53,874 nucleotides of DNA from Chitinophaga pinensis. Its GTDB lineage: Bacteria; Bacteroidota; Bacteroidia; 2-12-FULL-35-15. A program made the translations under genes and the position numbers. Within the stretch, counting starts at the first letter, position 1, and every line of letters starts with the position of its first letter. Below are positions 42,504 to 51,100 of this stretch, one piece after another. The stretch lies in contig CAMCYR010000022.1 of the NCBI GenBank assembly GCA_945885475.1, forward strand, positions 1 through 53,874. Direction: 5' to 3'. The notes below the pieces were generated by a model, which worked only from the letters and a program-made list of their open reading frames with translations, was not told where the DNA came from and did not search any database.

Positions 42504-43484
42504 ATGTTAAAAAAGCTACTCATTTATTTGCTTGTTATCTTGCCTATTGTTGCTTCGGCTCAGTACAAACGTTATAAACCTTCTAAAAAAAGGTTTCGAA
42601 CAAGTACGTCATCCAGTTTTACTAAAAAAAGAAAGCCACGTCCGGAATTTATCATTGGTGTCGGAGCTTCTAATTTTTTGGGTGAATTAGGTGGGGCAAA
42701 CGAAATCGGTACTTTTTTTGTAAAAGATTTAGAATTTAAAGCTACCCGCCCATCAGCTCAAATCGCATATCGTTATAAAACTGCTAGCAGGCTAGCTTTT
42801 AAAGTAGGACTTTATTATCAATTATTGAATGGTTCTGATAAGTATACGGCGGAGCCTTATAGAAAAAATAGAAATCTTAGTTTCAGATCTCACGTTTTTG
42901 AAGTGTCTGGGCAAGTGGAGTTCTTCTTTACAAAACAACAACAGGGTCAACGCTACAATATAAAAAATGCAAAAGGGATGAAAAGTTATAACTTCCAAGC
43001 CTATGGATTTGTTGGTATTGGTGCTTTTTACTTTAACCCACAAGCAAAATATGGTGCCTATTGGGTAAATCTCCAGCCGCTTGGAACCGAAGGACAAGGT
43101 TTACCAGGTGGAAAAAAGAAATACTCGCGTGTAAATGTTTGTATTCCCTATGGTATTGGAGTAAAAGATGCAATTAATAAAGAATGGTCAATTGGCCTTG
43201 AAATTGGTATACGTAAAACATTTACTGATTATATTGATGATGTGAGTGGTGTTTATTATGACAATACTGCTTTAAGATCAGCTCGTGGTAATATGGCTGC
43301 AGACCTTGCAGATCCATCATTACAAAATTATCCAGCTGAATATGGGGGAAATGCAAGTGGTTCTTTTCAAACACTCGAAGGACAAGAAAGAGGTCATTCC
43401 AATCAAAAAGATTCCTATATGTTCATTAATATAACTGCTTCATATAAAATTCCTGCTAAGCGCAGAACACGTTCTAAATTCTAA
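42504..43484 (+). CDS. Probable outer-membrane beta-barrel protein (DUF6089-like)
   Basis: A 326-residue exported protein: signal peptide MLKKLLIYLLVILPIVASA, then a very basic stretch (residues 20-50) and a beta-barrel-like region starting EFIIGVGASNFLGELGG. That GxxNFLGELGG start and the tyrosine-rich strands resemble the DUF6089 group of Bacteroidota. An aromatic C-terminal strand follows. The function is unknown. It has a strong promoter of its own and a strong hairpin just after its stop. Confidence 0.75.
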   Translation: MLKKLLIYLLVILPIVASAQYKRYKPSKKRFRTSTSSSFTKKRKPRPEFIIGVGASNFLGELGGANEIGTFFVKDLEFKATRPSAQIAYRYKTASRLAFKVGLYYQLLNGSDKYTAEPYRKNRNLSFRSHVFEVSGQVEFFFTKQQQGQRYNIKNAKGMKSYNFQAYGFVGIGAFYFNPQAKYGAYWVNLQPLGTEGQGLPGGKKKYSRVNVCIPYGIGVKDAINKEWSIGLEIGIRKTFTDYIDDVSGVYYDNTALRSARGNMAADLADPSLQNYPAEYGGNASGSFQTLEGQERGHSNQKDSYMFINITASYKIPAKRRTRSKF

Positions 43485-43506
43485 AAATCTGGAAACACCT
43501 ATTTTA

Positions 43507-43941
43507 ATTATTTCTGTAAAAGAGCCTCAAACTCCTAAAGAGTTTGAGGCTTATTATTTATTACGTTTCGAATTACTCCGCAAACCTTGGAATCAATCCC
43601 CTGGCAGTGAAAAAGATAATAACGAAGATGCTTCTACCCATATCATGGCCTGCGATGATAAAGGGGACATAATAGGTGTTTGCCGATTACAAATGAATTC
43701 AGAAAGTATAGCCCAACTCCGGTTTATGGCTGTAACGGAAAATAAGCAAGGTGCAGGGATCGGAAAAAAACTAATTTCTTATGCTGAAGAAAAGGCGAGG
43801 CAACAAGGTGCAACAACAGTGATATTGCAGTCGAGGGAAATAGCACTTGAATTTTATAAAAAATGTGGCTATAGTGTTAAAGAGAAAAGTTTTTTAATGT
43901 GGAACGAAATTCAACATTATTTGATGGAGAAAAAACTTTGA
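43507..43941 (+). CDS. GNAT-family N-acetyltransferase with non-canonical start
   Basis: The conserved C-terminal GNAT core is clear: CRLQMNSESIAQLRFMAV, then the acetyl-CoA loop QGAGIGKKL and a C-terminal FYKKCGYSV. An ATG at 43645 starts too late: the same frame is open upstream and reads EFEAYYLLRFELLRKPWNQ followed by SPGSEKD, the typical N-terminus of this branch. No ATG, GTG or TTG lies there; ATT at 43507 gives the expected ISVKEP beginning and is annotated as the likely start (144 residues). A perfect 12-base-pair hairpin (43523-43551) lies inside these codons. Alternatively the ATT is a mutation or sequence error of ATG. Confidence 0.7.
   Translation: MISVKEPQTPKEFEAYYLLRFELLRKPWNQSPGSEKDNNEDASTHIMACDDKGDIIGVCRLQMNSESIAQLRFMAVTENKQGAGIGKKLISYAEEKARQQGATTVILQSREIALEFYKKCGYSVKEKSFLMWNEIQHYLMEKKL
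43523..43551 (+). terminator. Terminator-like hairpin inside the GNAT coding region
   Basis: AGCCTCAAACTC (43523-43534) pairs perfectly with GAGTTTGAGGCT (43540-43551) around a CTAAA loop, followed by a T-rich stretch (TATTATTTATTA). It lies 39 bases beyond the stop of the outer-membrane protein gene and would serve as its terminator, yet the same bases encode conserved N-terminal residues of the GNAT protein. Confidence 0.75.
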
Positions 43942-44030
43942 TATTGCAAATGACAAACATGACTTCTACCCTGCATGCAACCATTATTAAATCTTTGCTA
44001 GGACAATTGAAAAGTTAGAAAAAAATTTAA

Positions 44031-44885
44031 ATGAAAAATTACGAGGACAACCCTAAAAGTATCAAGTATCACGTAAAAAAATACCTGATAAAGAATAAGG
44101 ACAGGATCAATGGGAAAATTATAGTTGATATCCCAGCAGGAAATGGTGTAACATCCAAAATTTTAAAAGATCTGGGCGCTACTCCTGTGGCCTTTGATCT
44201 CTTTCCCGAATACTTTACTTATAAAGATATTAACTGCAGCCGTGCTAATGTTTTAGATCGAATTCCGATGGAAGATAAAGCGGCTGATTTTGTTATCTGC
44301 CAGGAAGGTATCGAACATTTTACGGATCAGTTTAAGTCGTTGAAAGAATTTAACAGAGTGCTGAAAATCAATGGCAATCTTATAATTACAACCCCAAACT
44401 ACTCAAATCTAAGAGCGAGACTTTCCTATTTTTTGTCTGAAAGCGAACGATTCAACTCTATAATGCCTCCCAATGAAATTGATTCGATCTGGATGAATAA
44501 CCAAGAATCGAGTTCTGAAATATATTTTGGTCATGTTTTTTTGATCGGGATACAAAAACTAAGAGTTCTTGCCAAATTAGCCGGTTTTAAAATAAAGCAT
44601 ATTCAATTTACAAGATTAAAAACAACCTCTCTATTCATATTCATCTTTACCTATCCGTTCGTATTTCTTTCTAACCTATTCACATACATTAAAAATGTAA
44701 ATAAAAACAAAGGATACGACCGCTCCTATCAAAAAAATATTTATAAAGAGATTTTTCTTTTAAGTATTAACCCGAAAATATTACTTGATGGTCACTTGTT
44801 TGTCGAATTTGAAAAAATAATCGACTACGACAAAGTAATGAATGAAATAAAAGGAGTACATAAGGATTTTGGAACAACTACTTAA
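44031..44885 (+). CDS. Class I SAM-dependent methyltransferase
   Basis: A 284-residue protein with a Rossmann methyltransferase domain: IIVDIPAGNGVTSKIL (motif I, residues 25-40), VAFDLFPEYF (acidic loop) and DFVICQEGIEHFTD (motif IV region, about 85-98), then EFNRVLKINGNLIITTPNY. A hydrophobic segment near 200-220 (FIFIFTYPFVFLSNLF) suggests membrane attachment, as in enzymes acting on lipid-linked sugars or quinones. The substrate is not known. Not linked to the pigment cluster. Confidence 0.85.
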   Translation: MKNYEDNPKSIKYHVKKYLIKNKDRINGKIIVDIPAGNGVTSKILKDLGATPVAFDLFPEYFTYKDINCSRANVLDRIPMEDKAADFVICQEGIEHFTDQFKSLKEFNRVLKINGNLIITTPNYSNLRARLSYFLSESERFNSIMPPNEIDSIWMNNQESSSEIYFGHVFLIGIQKLRVLAKLAGFKIKHIQFTRLKTTSLFIFIFTYPFVFLSNLFTYIKNVNKNKGYDRSYQKNIYKEIFLLSINPKILLDGHLFVEFEKIIDYDKVMNEIKGVHKDFGTTT

Positions 44886-45008
44886 AAATAATCCTAAATC
44901 ATCCATGCAATAAAAAGAATCGCCATCTAAGGTATAGTTGGCCAACCTTACAAGCTTTTTGACTTTACCTCGAAGCATTGCAATCAAAAAAGATAGTATT
45001 CCCTATAA

Positions 45009-45545
45009 TTAAATTTTATTCTTAATAAATTTAAACAAGGCATTTGCGTCAGCTTCATCTAATTGTAAACCAAATTTGATTTCTTTCCCATAGTAATCGA
45101 ATGAAATTTTTTCAGCTGCTATTACCCAATATGAATTATTCAGATTTTCAAAAAAAGAATTCTCTTTAACATCGATAAGCCGAAGATCCTTAATAAAATC
45201 AAATTCATAAACGTGTATCTTGCCTCTCCCACCAACATCACGCTTATAAAACAACTTCCTTTCTCTCAACTTAATTTTTTCAAGTCCTGAATTACGCCAC
45301 CTCACTGCTCGGAATGTTTTGTATTCAAAATATGACCAAAAGCCAAGCCATACCAAGATTGCGATGCGAGTTTGTTCATCCTTTATCAAAAAATATTGCG
45401 TAAATACAATTACTCCACCTAATGACCACAACACAAACCAAATGAATAAAATTGTTTTTTTTATTTTATCTGTTGTAGAAAGAATCACAATGCTTACCTC
45501 CTTCTCACTTCGCTTTATACTGATTCTTTTGCCTATATATTCCAT
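45009..45545 (-). CDS. Two-helix membrane protein with PH-like domain
   Basis: A 178-residue hypothetical protein. The ATG at 45543-45545 is preferred over an upstream in-frame start because the promoter box at 45567-45574 lies between them. A basic N-terminal strand region is followed by two membrane helices (about 25-70, FIWFVLWSLGGVIVF and IAILVWLGFWSYFEY) and a C-terminal beta-rich domain resembling bacterial PH-like modules. No catalytic site is seen. It diverges from the potassium-channel gene over 90 bases. Confidence 0.7.
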   Translation of the reverse strand: MEYIGKRISIKRSEKEVSIVILSTTDKIKKTILFIWFVLWSLGGVIVFTQYFLIKDEQTRIAILVWLGFWSYFEYKTFRAVRWRNSGLEKIKLRERKLFYKRDVGGRGKIHVYEFDFIKDLRLIDVKENSFFENLNNSYWVIAAEKISFDYYGKEIKFGLQLDEADANALFKFIKNKI

Positions 45546-45566
45546 TTTATATTCTCGATTAAAGAA

Positions 45567-45574
45567 CAAAATTA
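45567..45574 (-). promoter_or_regulatory. -7 element for the minus-strand membrane protein
   Basis: CAAAATTA on the plus strand reads TAATTTTG on the minus strand, matching TAnnTTTG, about 21 bases before the ATG at 45545. Confidence 0.5.
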
Positions 45575-45585
45575 TCAATTAATTC

Positions 45586-45593
45586 TATATTTG
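45586..45593 (+). promoter_or_regulatory. -7 element for the channel gene
   Basis: TATATTTG matches TAnnTTTG; RNA start near 45599, 37 bases before the ATG. Together with the minus-strand box 12 bases away this is a compact divergent promoter. Confidence 0.5.
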
Positions 45594-45635
45594 TTTAACA
45601 AAAACAAATGACTTCCAAAATTATTAGAACTAGCG

Positions 45636-46571
45636 ATGGCAAACAAAGAAGAAAATAAGGAATTGGGATTTGGGACAAAGACATCCACTCAAAAAAAACG
45701 CTTAATAAATAAAAATGGTTCATTCAACATTGACCGGATCGAAATCTCCACATGGAGTTCCATCAGTATCTATCATGCATTGGTGACCATGTCATGGAGG
45801 AAATTTAATTTCTTTGTGTTTTTATATTTTGTTTGCATCAACTTGATCTTTGCAACTTTATATTATATTACTGGGGTTGAAGGTTTAAAAGGAATTGAAG
45901 CTACCAGCGAATCAGATAAATTTTTAGAAGCCTTTTTCTTTAGCACCCAAACATTCAGCACGGTGGGTTTTGGAAGAATTAGTCCCGCCGGTCATCTAAC
46001 CAGCGCCATAGCGGCCATTGAATCGATTGTTGGATTACTTGGGTTTGCATTGGCTACCGGTCTTCTTTACGGTCGCTTTTCCAGACCTATTGCACGCATA
46101 TTATTCAGTAAAAATGCTATTATTGCGCCATTCAAAGAAGGAAAGGCTTTCCAATTCAGAGTTGCAAACAAAATGCGGAACAGTCAGATCACCGATATGA
46201 ATTGCAGAGTAACAGTAGCGAAATTCGAAAATGAAAACGGAATACTCATCAGAAGATTTAGACCACTTGACTTGGAAATAAAAAATATTATTTTTTTTCC
46301 GATGACTTGGACAGTAAATCACATTATTGATGAAAACAGTCCACTATTCGGTATGACTGAGAAAGAGCTAAAAGAAGCGGAAGTTGAATTTATGATTTCT
46401 TTAAATGGATTTGATGATACCTTTTCACAGACGGTAACATCCCGACATTCCTTTACGCATGAAGAACTTGTTTATGGAGCAAAGTGGATCAGTGTATTTA
46501 GCCAAAATGAAAACGGACAAACGTCACAAGATCTGAACAAAATCAGTGAATTTGAAAAAGTTAGTTTTTGA
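45636..46571 (+). CDS. Inward-rectifier-type potassium channel (KirBac-like)
   Basis: A 311-residue protein with the Kir layout: a cytoplasmic N-terminus, a first helix (about 57-80), a pore loop with selectivity filter T109-V-G-F-G113, a second helix (about 120-145) and a large C-terminal beta domain (about 160-300) with PLDLEIKNIIFFPMTW and SRHSFTHEEL, typical of Kir cytoplasmic domains. The filter is GFG in place of the more common GYG, as seen in several channels. It conducts potassium across the inner membrane. Confidence 0.88.
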   Translation: MANKEENKELGFGTKTSTQKKRLINKNGSFNIDRIEISTWSSISIYHALVTMSWRKFNFFVFLYFVCINLIFATLYYITGVEGLKGIEATSESDKFLEAFFFSTQTFSTVGFGRISPAGHLTSAIAAIESIVGLLGFALATGLLYGRFSRPIARILFSKNAIIAPFKEGKAFQFRVANKMRNSQITDMNCRVTVAKFENENGILIRRFRPLDLEIKNIIFFPMTWTVNHIIDENSPLFGMTEKELKEAEVEFMISLNGFDDTFSQTVTSRHSFTHEELVYGAKWISVFSQNENGQTSQDLNKISEFEKVSF

Positions 46572-46610
46572 TTTAAGGGATTTTAATGATTGCTCATTGA
46601 TAAAACGTTC

Positions 46611-47345
46611 TCAATGGCCAACTAAATAATTGCCACTTTTGTCGGTACTTATTTTAGGTACTCGTTTATTATTTTCAAAATAATCGTGTCCCGGTTTTAA
46701 ATTCTTCCAAAAATCAAGAAGGTCAGTATTCAGCTCCGATAAAAAAAGCATGCCTTTGTCGTTCATTTTAGTTGGGAATATATGAACTGGAATATTTTGT
46801 TGCCCGTTATTTTTGGCTTCTACCGCCAAAATATACACTTCCTTAATATAAGTATCAGTTAGAGGCAGACAACCAATAGTAACACAACTTCCGTGAATCA
46901 TTATGTCGCCTCCCAGATTGCCTTTTCCTTTAATTCGGTCGCTAGCATTCGGGTAACTAAGTCCTAAAGATAAATGGTAACTGCTGTAGGGATTAAAAAC
47001 GGCTATCGTATAAAAACCCTCAGGAACTTGCCCATCACCTTGTGAGCGTTTGGGACCTAATCTCCCTGATGACGCGCAAATATCATAGGATTTAAAAAGC
47101 TTATATTCACTTTCCGAGTTCGACTTAATCCACACCTCCACGAGTTTACTTTCCTTGAAAACACGAATAAAAAGTTCAAACTTTTCAGAGATCCCTTTTT
47201 TCTTTATATCTGACTTTAGGCCTTCCCACTTCTCTGAATAGGCTGATTTTACCCGTATAGCCTTCTGTTGACTTAGCTTAAATGATTGCGAAGCAAGCTG
47301 CAAGGAGATGCAAAAAAAAAGTATAAAAAAACCCGATTTCCACAT
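46611..47345 (-). CDS. Exported L,D-transpeptidase-family protein (YkuD)
   Basis: A 244-residue protein with a signal peptide (FFILFFCISLQLASQ) and a YkuD domain. The catalytic region reads IMIHGSCVTIGCLPL with His151 and Cys159 in the HGxx..xGC pattern. PEGFYTIAVFNPYSSYH at about 108-124 is a conserved lead-in. Such enzymes cross-link or modify peptidoglycan or attach proteins to it. Bacteroidota homologues of this short type are of unproven activity. It is convergent with the channel gene and divergent from the small division-protein gene. Confidence 0.85.
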   Translation of the reverse strand: MWKSGFFILFFCISLQLASQSFKLSQQKAIRVKSAYSEKWEGLKSDIKKKGISEKFELFIRVFKESKLVEVWIKSNSESEYKLFKSYDICASSGRLGPKRSQGDGQVPEGFYTIAVFNPYSSYHLSLGLSYPNASDRIKGKGNLGGDIMIHGSCVTIGCLPLTDTYIKEVYILAVEAKNNGQQNIPVHIFPTKMNDKGMLFLSELNTDLLDFWKNLKPGHDYFENNKRVPKISTDKSGNYLVGH

Positions 47346-47406
47346 ATTGTTAATTTGTTAGTTGATAACGTATTTAAACTACAGCAAATTGCAGTCGAAA
47401 ACACAT

Positions 47407-47414
47407 TATTTTTG
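47407..47414 (+). promoter_or_regulatory. -7 element for the FtsB/DivIC-like gene
   Basis: TATTTTTG matches TAnnTTTG. The RNA start near 47420 excludes the longer reading frame beginning at 47286 and supports ATG 47433. Confidence 0.55.
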
Positions 47415-47432
47415 TCTAAATTAGTAATACAA

Positions 47433-47729
47433 ATGAAGAATATTATCTCAATTATAAAAAACAAATATCTGCTAACTGTTATTGGCTTATCAATTTGGGT
47501 GATTTTTTTCGATAAAAATGACTTGAAAACGGAATTAGAGTTGAGAAGAGAAGTCATGCAACTTGAAGAAGAACGCAATTATTTTGCAAGAGAAATACAT
47601 AGTATCACATCTGATATAAAAGAGTTGTATACAAATCCGAAAACACTAGAAAAATTTGCCCGTGAAAAATACCTTATGAAACGTGATAATGAGGAAATCT
47701 TTGTGATTGTTAATGAGGAGAAACAATAA
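47433..47729 (+). CDS. FtsB/DivIC-like septum formation initiator
   Basis: A 98-residue single-pass protein: short basic N-terminus, one helix (about 12-29, YLLTVIGLSIWVIFF), then a coiled coil (about 33-65, KTELELRREVMQLEEER) and the DivIC-type end PKTLEKFAREKYLMKRDNEE. This is the FtsB/DivIC pattern; the protein stabilises the divisome with FtsL and FtsQ. The frame is open from 47286, but the promoter box and the normal family start point to ATG 47433. Confidence 0.88.
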   Translation: MKNIISIIKNKYLLTVIGLSIWVIFFDKNDLKTELELRREVMQLEEERNYFAREIHSITSDIKELYTNPKTLEKFAREKYLMKRDNEEIFVIVNEEKQ

Positions 47730-47740
47730 ATATATTACAT

Positions 47741-48112
47741 CTACTTTATAATCAAAAGTTTGCTATGTATTTTATTATTGCCAAATGCTGAAATCAAATA
47801 GGCTCCTTTAGGCAAATCACCAATCTGATTGATAGGAAAAAGTTCGTTTTTTGATTTAATATTTAAAACCTTCGAAAATAATTCTTTTCCGAGTAAGTCT
47901 CGAACAACAACCAATACATTCTGCTCATCAAAATGATTTAATTGCATATTGGTTGTTGAATTTTCGTCTGTAGGATTTGGAAACAGTTCAATGTTTGATT
48001 CTAATTTCGGATTATACCAAATATACAAATAAAAGGAATACTTAAAAAAAAGAGGTAATTCATCACTATTCTTAGGAAAATCTAAAAGAAACGTAGAAAA
48101 AACATAATATTA
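47741..48112 (-). pseudogene. Orphan type IX secretion sorting domain
   Basis: The frame of the large secreted protein continues after its stop (48110-48112) without another stop to 47741 and ends with a second sorting domain: IELFPNPTDENSTTNMQL, then VVVRDLLGKELFSKVL and the end SAFGNNKIHSKLLIIK. It has no ATG and no signal peptide of its own (the earliest possible start is a TTG at 48028). It looks like the tail of an older, deleted secreted-protein gene, or of one that was fused and then cut by a stop codon. Confidence 0.6.
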
Positions 48113-51100
48113 CCTAACAATCATCTTCATATTTAGAACCTCTTGCTTAGAAGTTGCAGATATTAGATAAATACCAGAAGCAAGTTTAGATGAAGGATCG
48201 ATCGCAAAAACATTTTCACCGCTATTTTGAGTAATAATTACTTTCGAAAAACTTTCTTTTCCAGTGGCATCAAAAACGACTACTACTATTTCTTCGCCTT
48301 CATTAGCTGATAGAGAAATGTTTATATTAGTTCCATCATTCGGATTTGGAAATAAATCAAATGAGAAATTGGTATCAAAAGAAAAATCAACTTGTTCTAA
48401 ATTTGAATAAAAAGAGGTCCCATCAAAGTCGGTTTGCTTTAATCGGTAATAAGAAACGCCTTCGTATGGTGCATTGTCAATTAAAGAATAGTTTATCAAT
48501 GAAGTACTATTTCCTGCTCCGTCTTTTGTTCCTAATACTTCAAAACTAGAACCATCTTTTGTTTTTTCTATTGTAAAAAAATCATTATTGGTTTCGGTTA
48601 ATGTAGTCCAATCCAAGCAAACATTTTTATCGCAAACATTTGCTGTAAAACGTGTAAGTTCAATAGGCAAAGGTGACGCTGCTGCGTTTATGGAAGAAAT
48701 ATAAAAATTGTTGGTAAGATTTGCCGCGGTAAGTGCGGTACGGTTTACCTGAGGAATTAGTACGGTTCCCCCAGCAGCTAAATGAGTACCAACAACACTA
48801 CCAAATAAAGTAAGTCTTAAGTCAGAAACCGCAGCAACGGCTCCTCCTGCAAAAGTTCTGTCAGCTCTAAGTGTATACGTTCCTCCGGCTAAACCATTAG
48901 CAGTAGATACGCCCCACACTTCATCGTTTCTCATTTGAATTGGAGTGGCTCCATCTAAAAAGGCAACAGGAGTAGTTGTATAAGGATCAGTGTAAGTTAC
49001 CGAGATTGTTCCTCCTGTTACCGGCGCAGTTACTGGAGCAGATACATATAAGGTAGTGTAATATTGTTGAGTTAAATCTCCCATTGGAAAAGCACCGGCA
49101 ACGTTAGCACTGGCAATTGTAGTTCCCGTTCTCAACCAACGCGTAAAAGTACCATTACCAATAAATCTTGTATTTGCAGCCCCATAGCTAAGCGTCCCAA
49201 CTGTTGCAGCAGCTGAACCTGTACCTAATGTAAAGGTAAAACCTGCAAGGTCTACCTTTCCTTGAGATAAAGTAAGGAGCAAATTCACATTCTGGCTTCT
49301 CCCAAATGTGATTTGTGGCGAAGCTGTTACAAAAGTGTTGTTTAAATTAAGATTGTCGAAAGTAGTAGGCAATGTTCCGCCTATTGTTTGAACGGCAGTA
49401 GTGCTATTAAAAAGAACAGTTCCTAAGTTTGGCGTAAAATTGCCACCATTATATGTCCAATTTCCTCTAACATTCGCTGTTGCGCCTGCTGTATAGGTCC
49501 CTGCTGTTAATAGATAATTACCGTTAATATTCATAGTTGCAGGTGCAGTGAAATTATCAGTTGTCTCAGTAAAATCCTGAGTAGTAATCGTATTCACACT
49601 ACCGCCCGTGTTTAATAGGGTTCCACCAGTTTTGGCAACATCAAAATTATAAAAAGTTTGGGAGGTAACAGTACCATTGATTTGTTGGGCAATAGAGCCA
49701 TCAAAAGTGACTCTGTTTAAGCCAGGAGTAAAAGTACCACCATTTCTAGTCCAATTTCCGCGCACAAAAATATTAGCTCCTGCAGTAACTGTTCCTGCAG
49801 TAATTAACACGTTCTTATTCACATTCATTGTTGGAGGTGCTGTGAATCCGCCTGCTGTATTTGTAAAATCATCATTAACATTTAATGTTACTGTTGGTGC
49901 AACCACAGTTAGTGTATTCCCACTTTTATTAACAATCAGATCGTAAAATGTTTGACTAATAAGTGACGCGCTTGTAAGTGATTGTGCTATATTGTTAAAA
50001 AATGTAACTGTTCCATTATTATGATTAAATGTTCCATTATTTGTCCAGTTACCTTTTACATTCATCATTGTAGCATGACCAGTAAGTGTACCAGTAATAA
50101 TTACGTTGTGAAATGCTGAATTTAACGTTGTAACAGATGCGCCAGTTAAAGTCCCTGTACCATTAAACGTAACAGTATTTGTAACAGGAAGAAAGGTTCC
50201 ATCATTGATCCAATTACCACCAACTGTAACATTCAGATTGTTGGCATTGAATGTTCCATTTGCTTTTATATTAACAGCAGATAGTACTGTAAGTGGATTA
50301 GTAACTAAAGTAGCCGTGGGAGAATTTGTTGTTTCCACTACAAGATTACCAACAGGAATATTAGTTAAAATTCGCATATTTTGACCTGCTGCTGCACTTG
50401 CATTTCCTATCTGCAAAGTTCCACCTGTTACACTATAATCAGCCAAACAGCCGGTATTATTATATCCCAAATCTTGAGCACCTGTCCCTCCCTCATTTTT
50501 AATAACAATTGTGCCGCCAGACATATTAAACGAAGAACCTATTACGTCAACCATAAAAGGAGAATTTGTTGTAGAAGTTGATCCTACTGTATTTAAATTT
50601 AATGTCCCTCCTGAGATATTTATTTTTGTAACAGCAACAAAACTTGGTCGATCCAATCTTCCCGACACATTAATAGTTCCTCCTGAAAGGGTTAGCAATG
50701 CACCATTTGAGTTTAACATTTCGTCAGCATTATCACCCACATTAACAGTACCAGAACTACAAGTTAATGCGCCTTGAAAATTCAATGTTGAGTGAGCGTA
50801 CATAATTGAATTAGGACTATTCATCCAAAGCGCACAGCTGGCAGGAATTGTAGTAATAGTTGTGAATATGTCCAAAGTTACTGCAGATGTTGGAACCGAA
50901 AATTTAAAGGTTCCATTTGTCATTACAAGAAAGTTACTTGGTGCCGAAAAATTGGAAGCTGTTACCTCTAAGGTATTAGTGGTGGTGGTTCCAAGATTCA
51001 GCGTTAATTTATTAAAATTGTTTGTTACTCCAGCCCCACTAATGGTTTGATTACCATTTTTATTGAAGACAATATTCGTTAAACTAGTCAACACTGGTCT

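Noticed and set aside
44923-44950. Palindrome GTTGGCCAAC as a terminator between convergent genes
   Set aside because: No T run on either side and no longer stem; too weak to call.
47286-47432. Longer N-terminus for the FtsB/DivIC-like protein
   Set aside because: It overlaps the divergent gene's start and lies upstream of the promoter box at 47407-47414.
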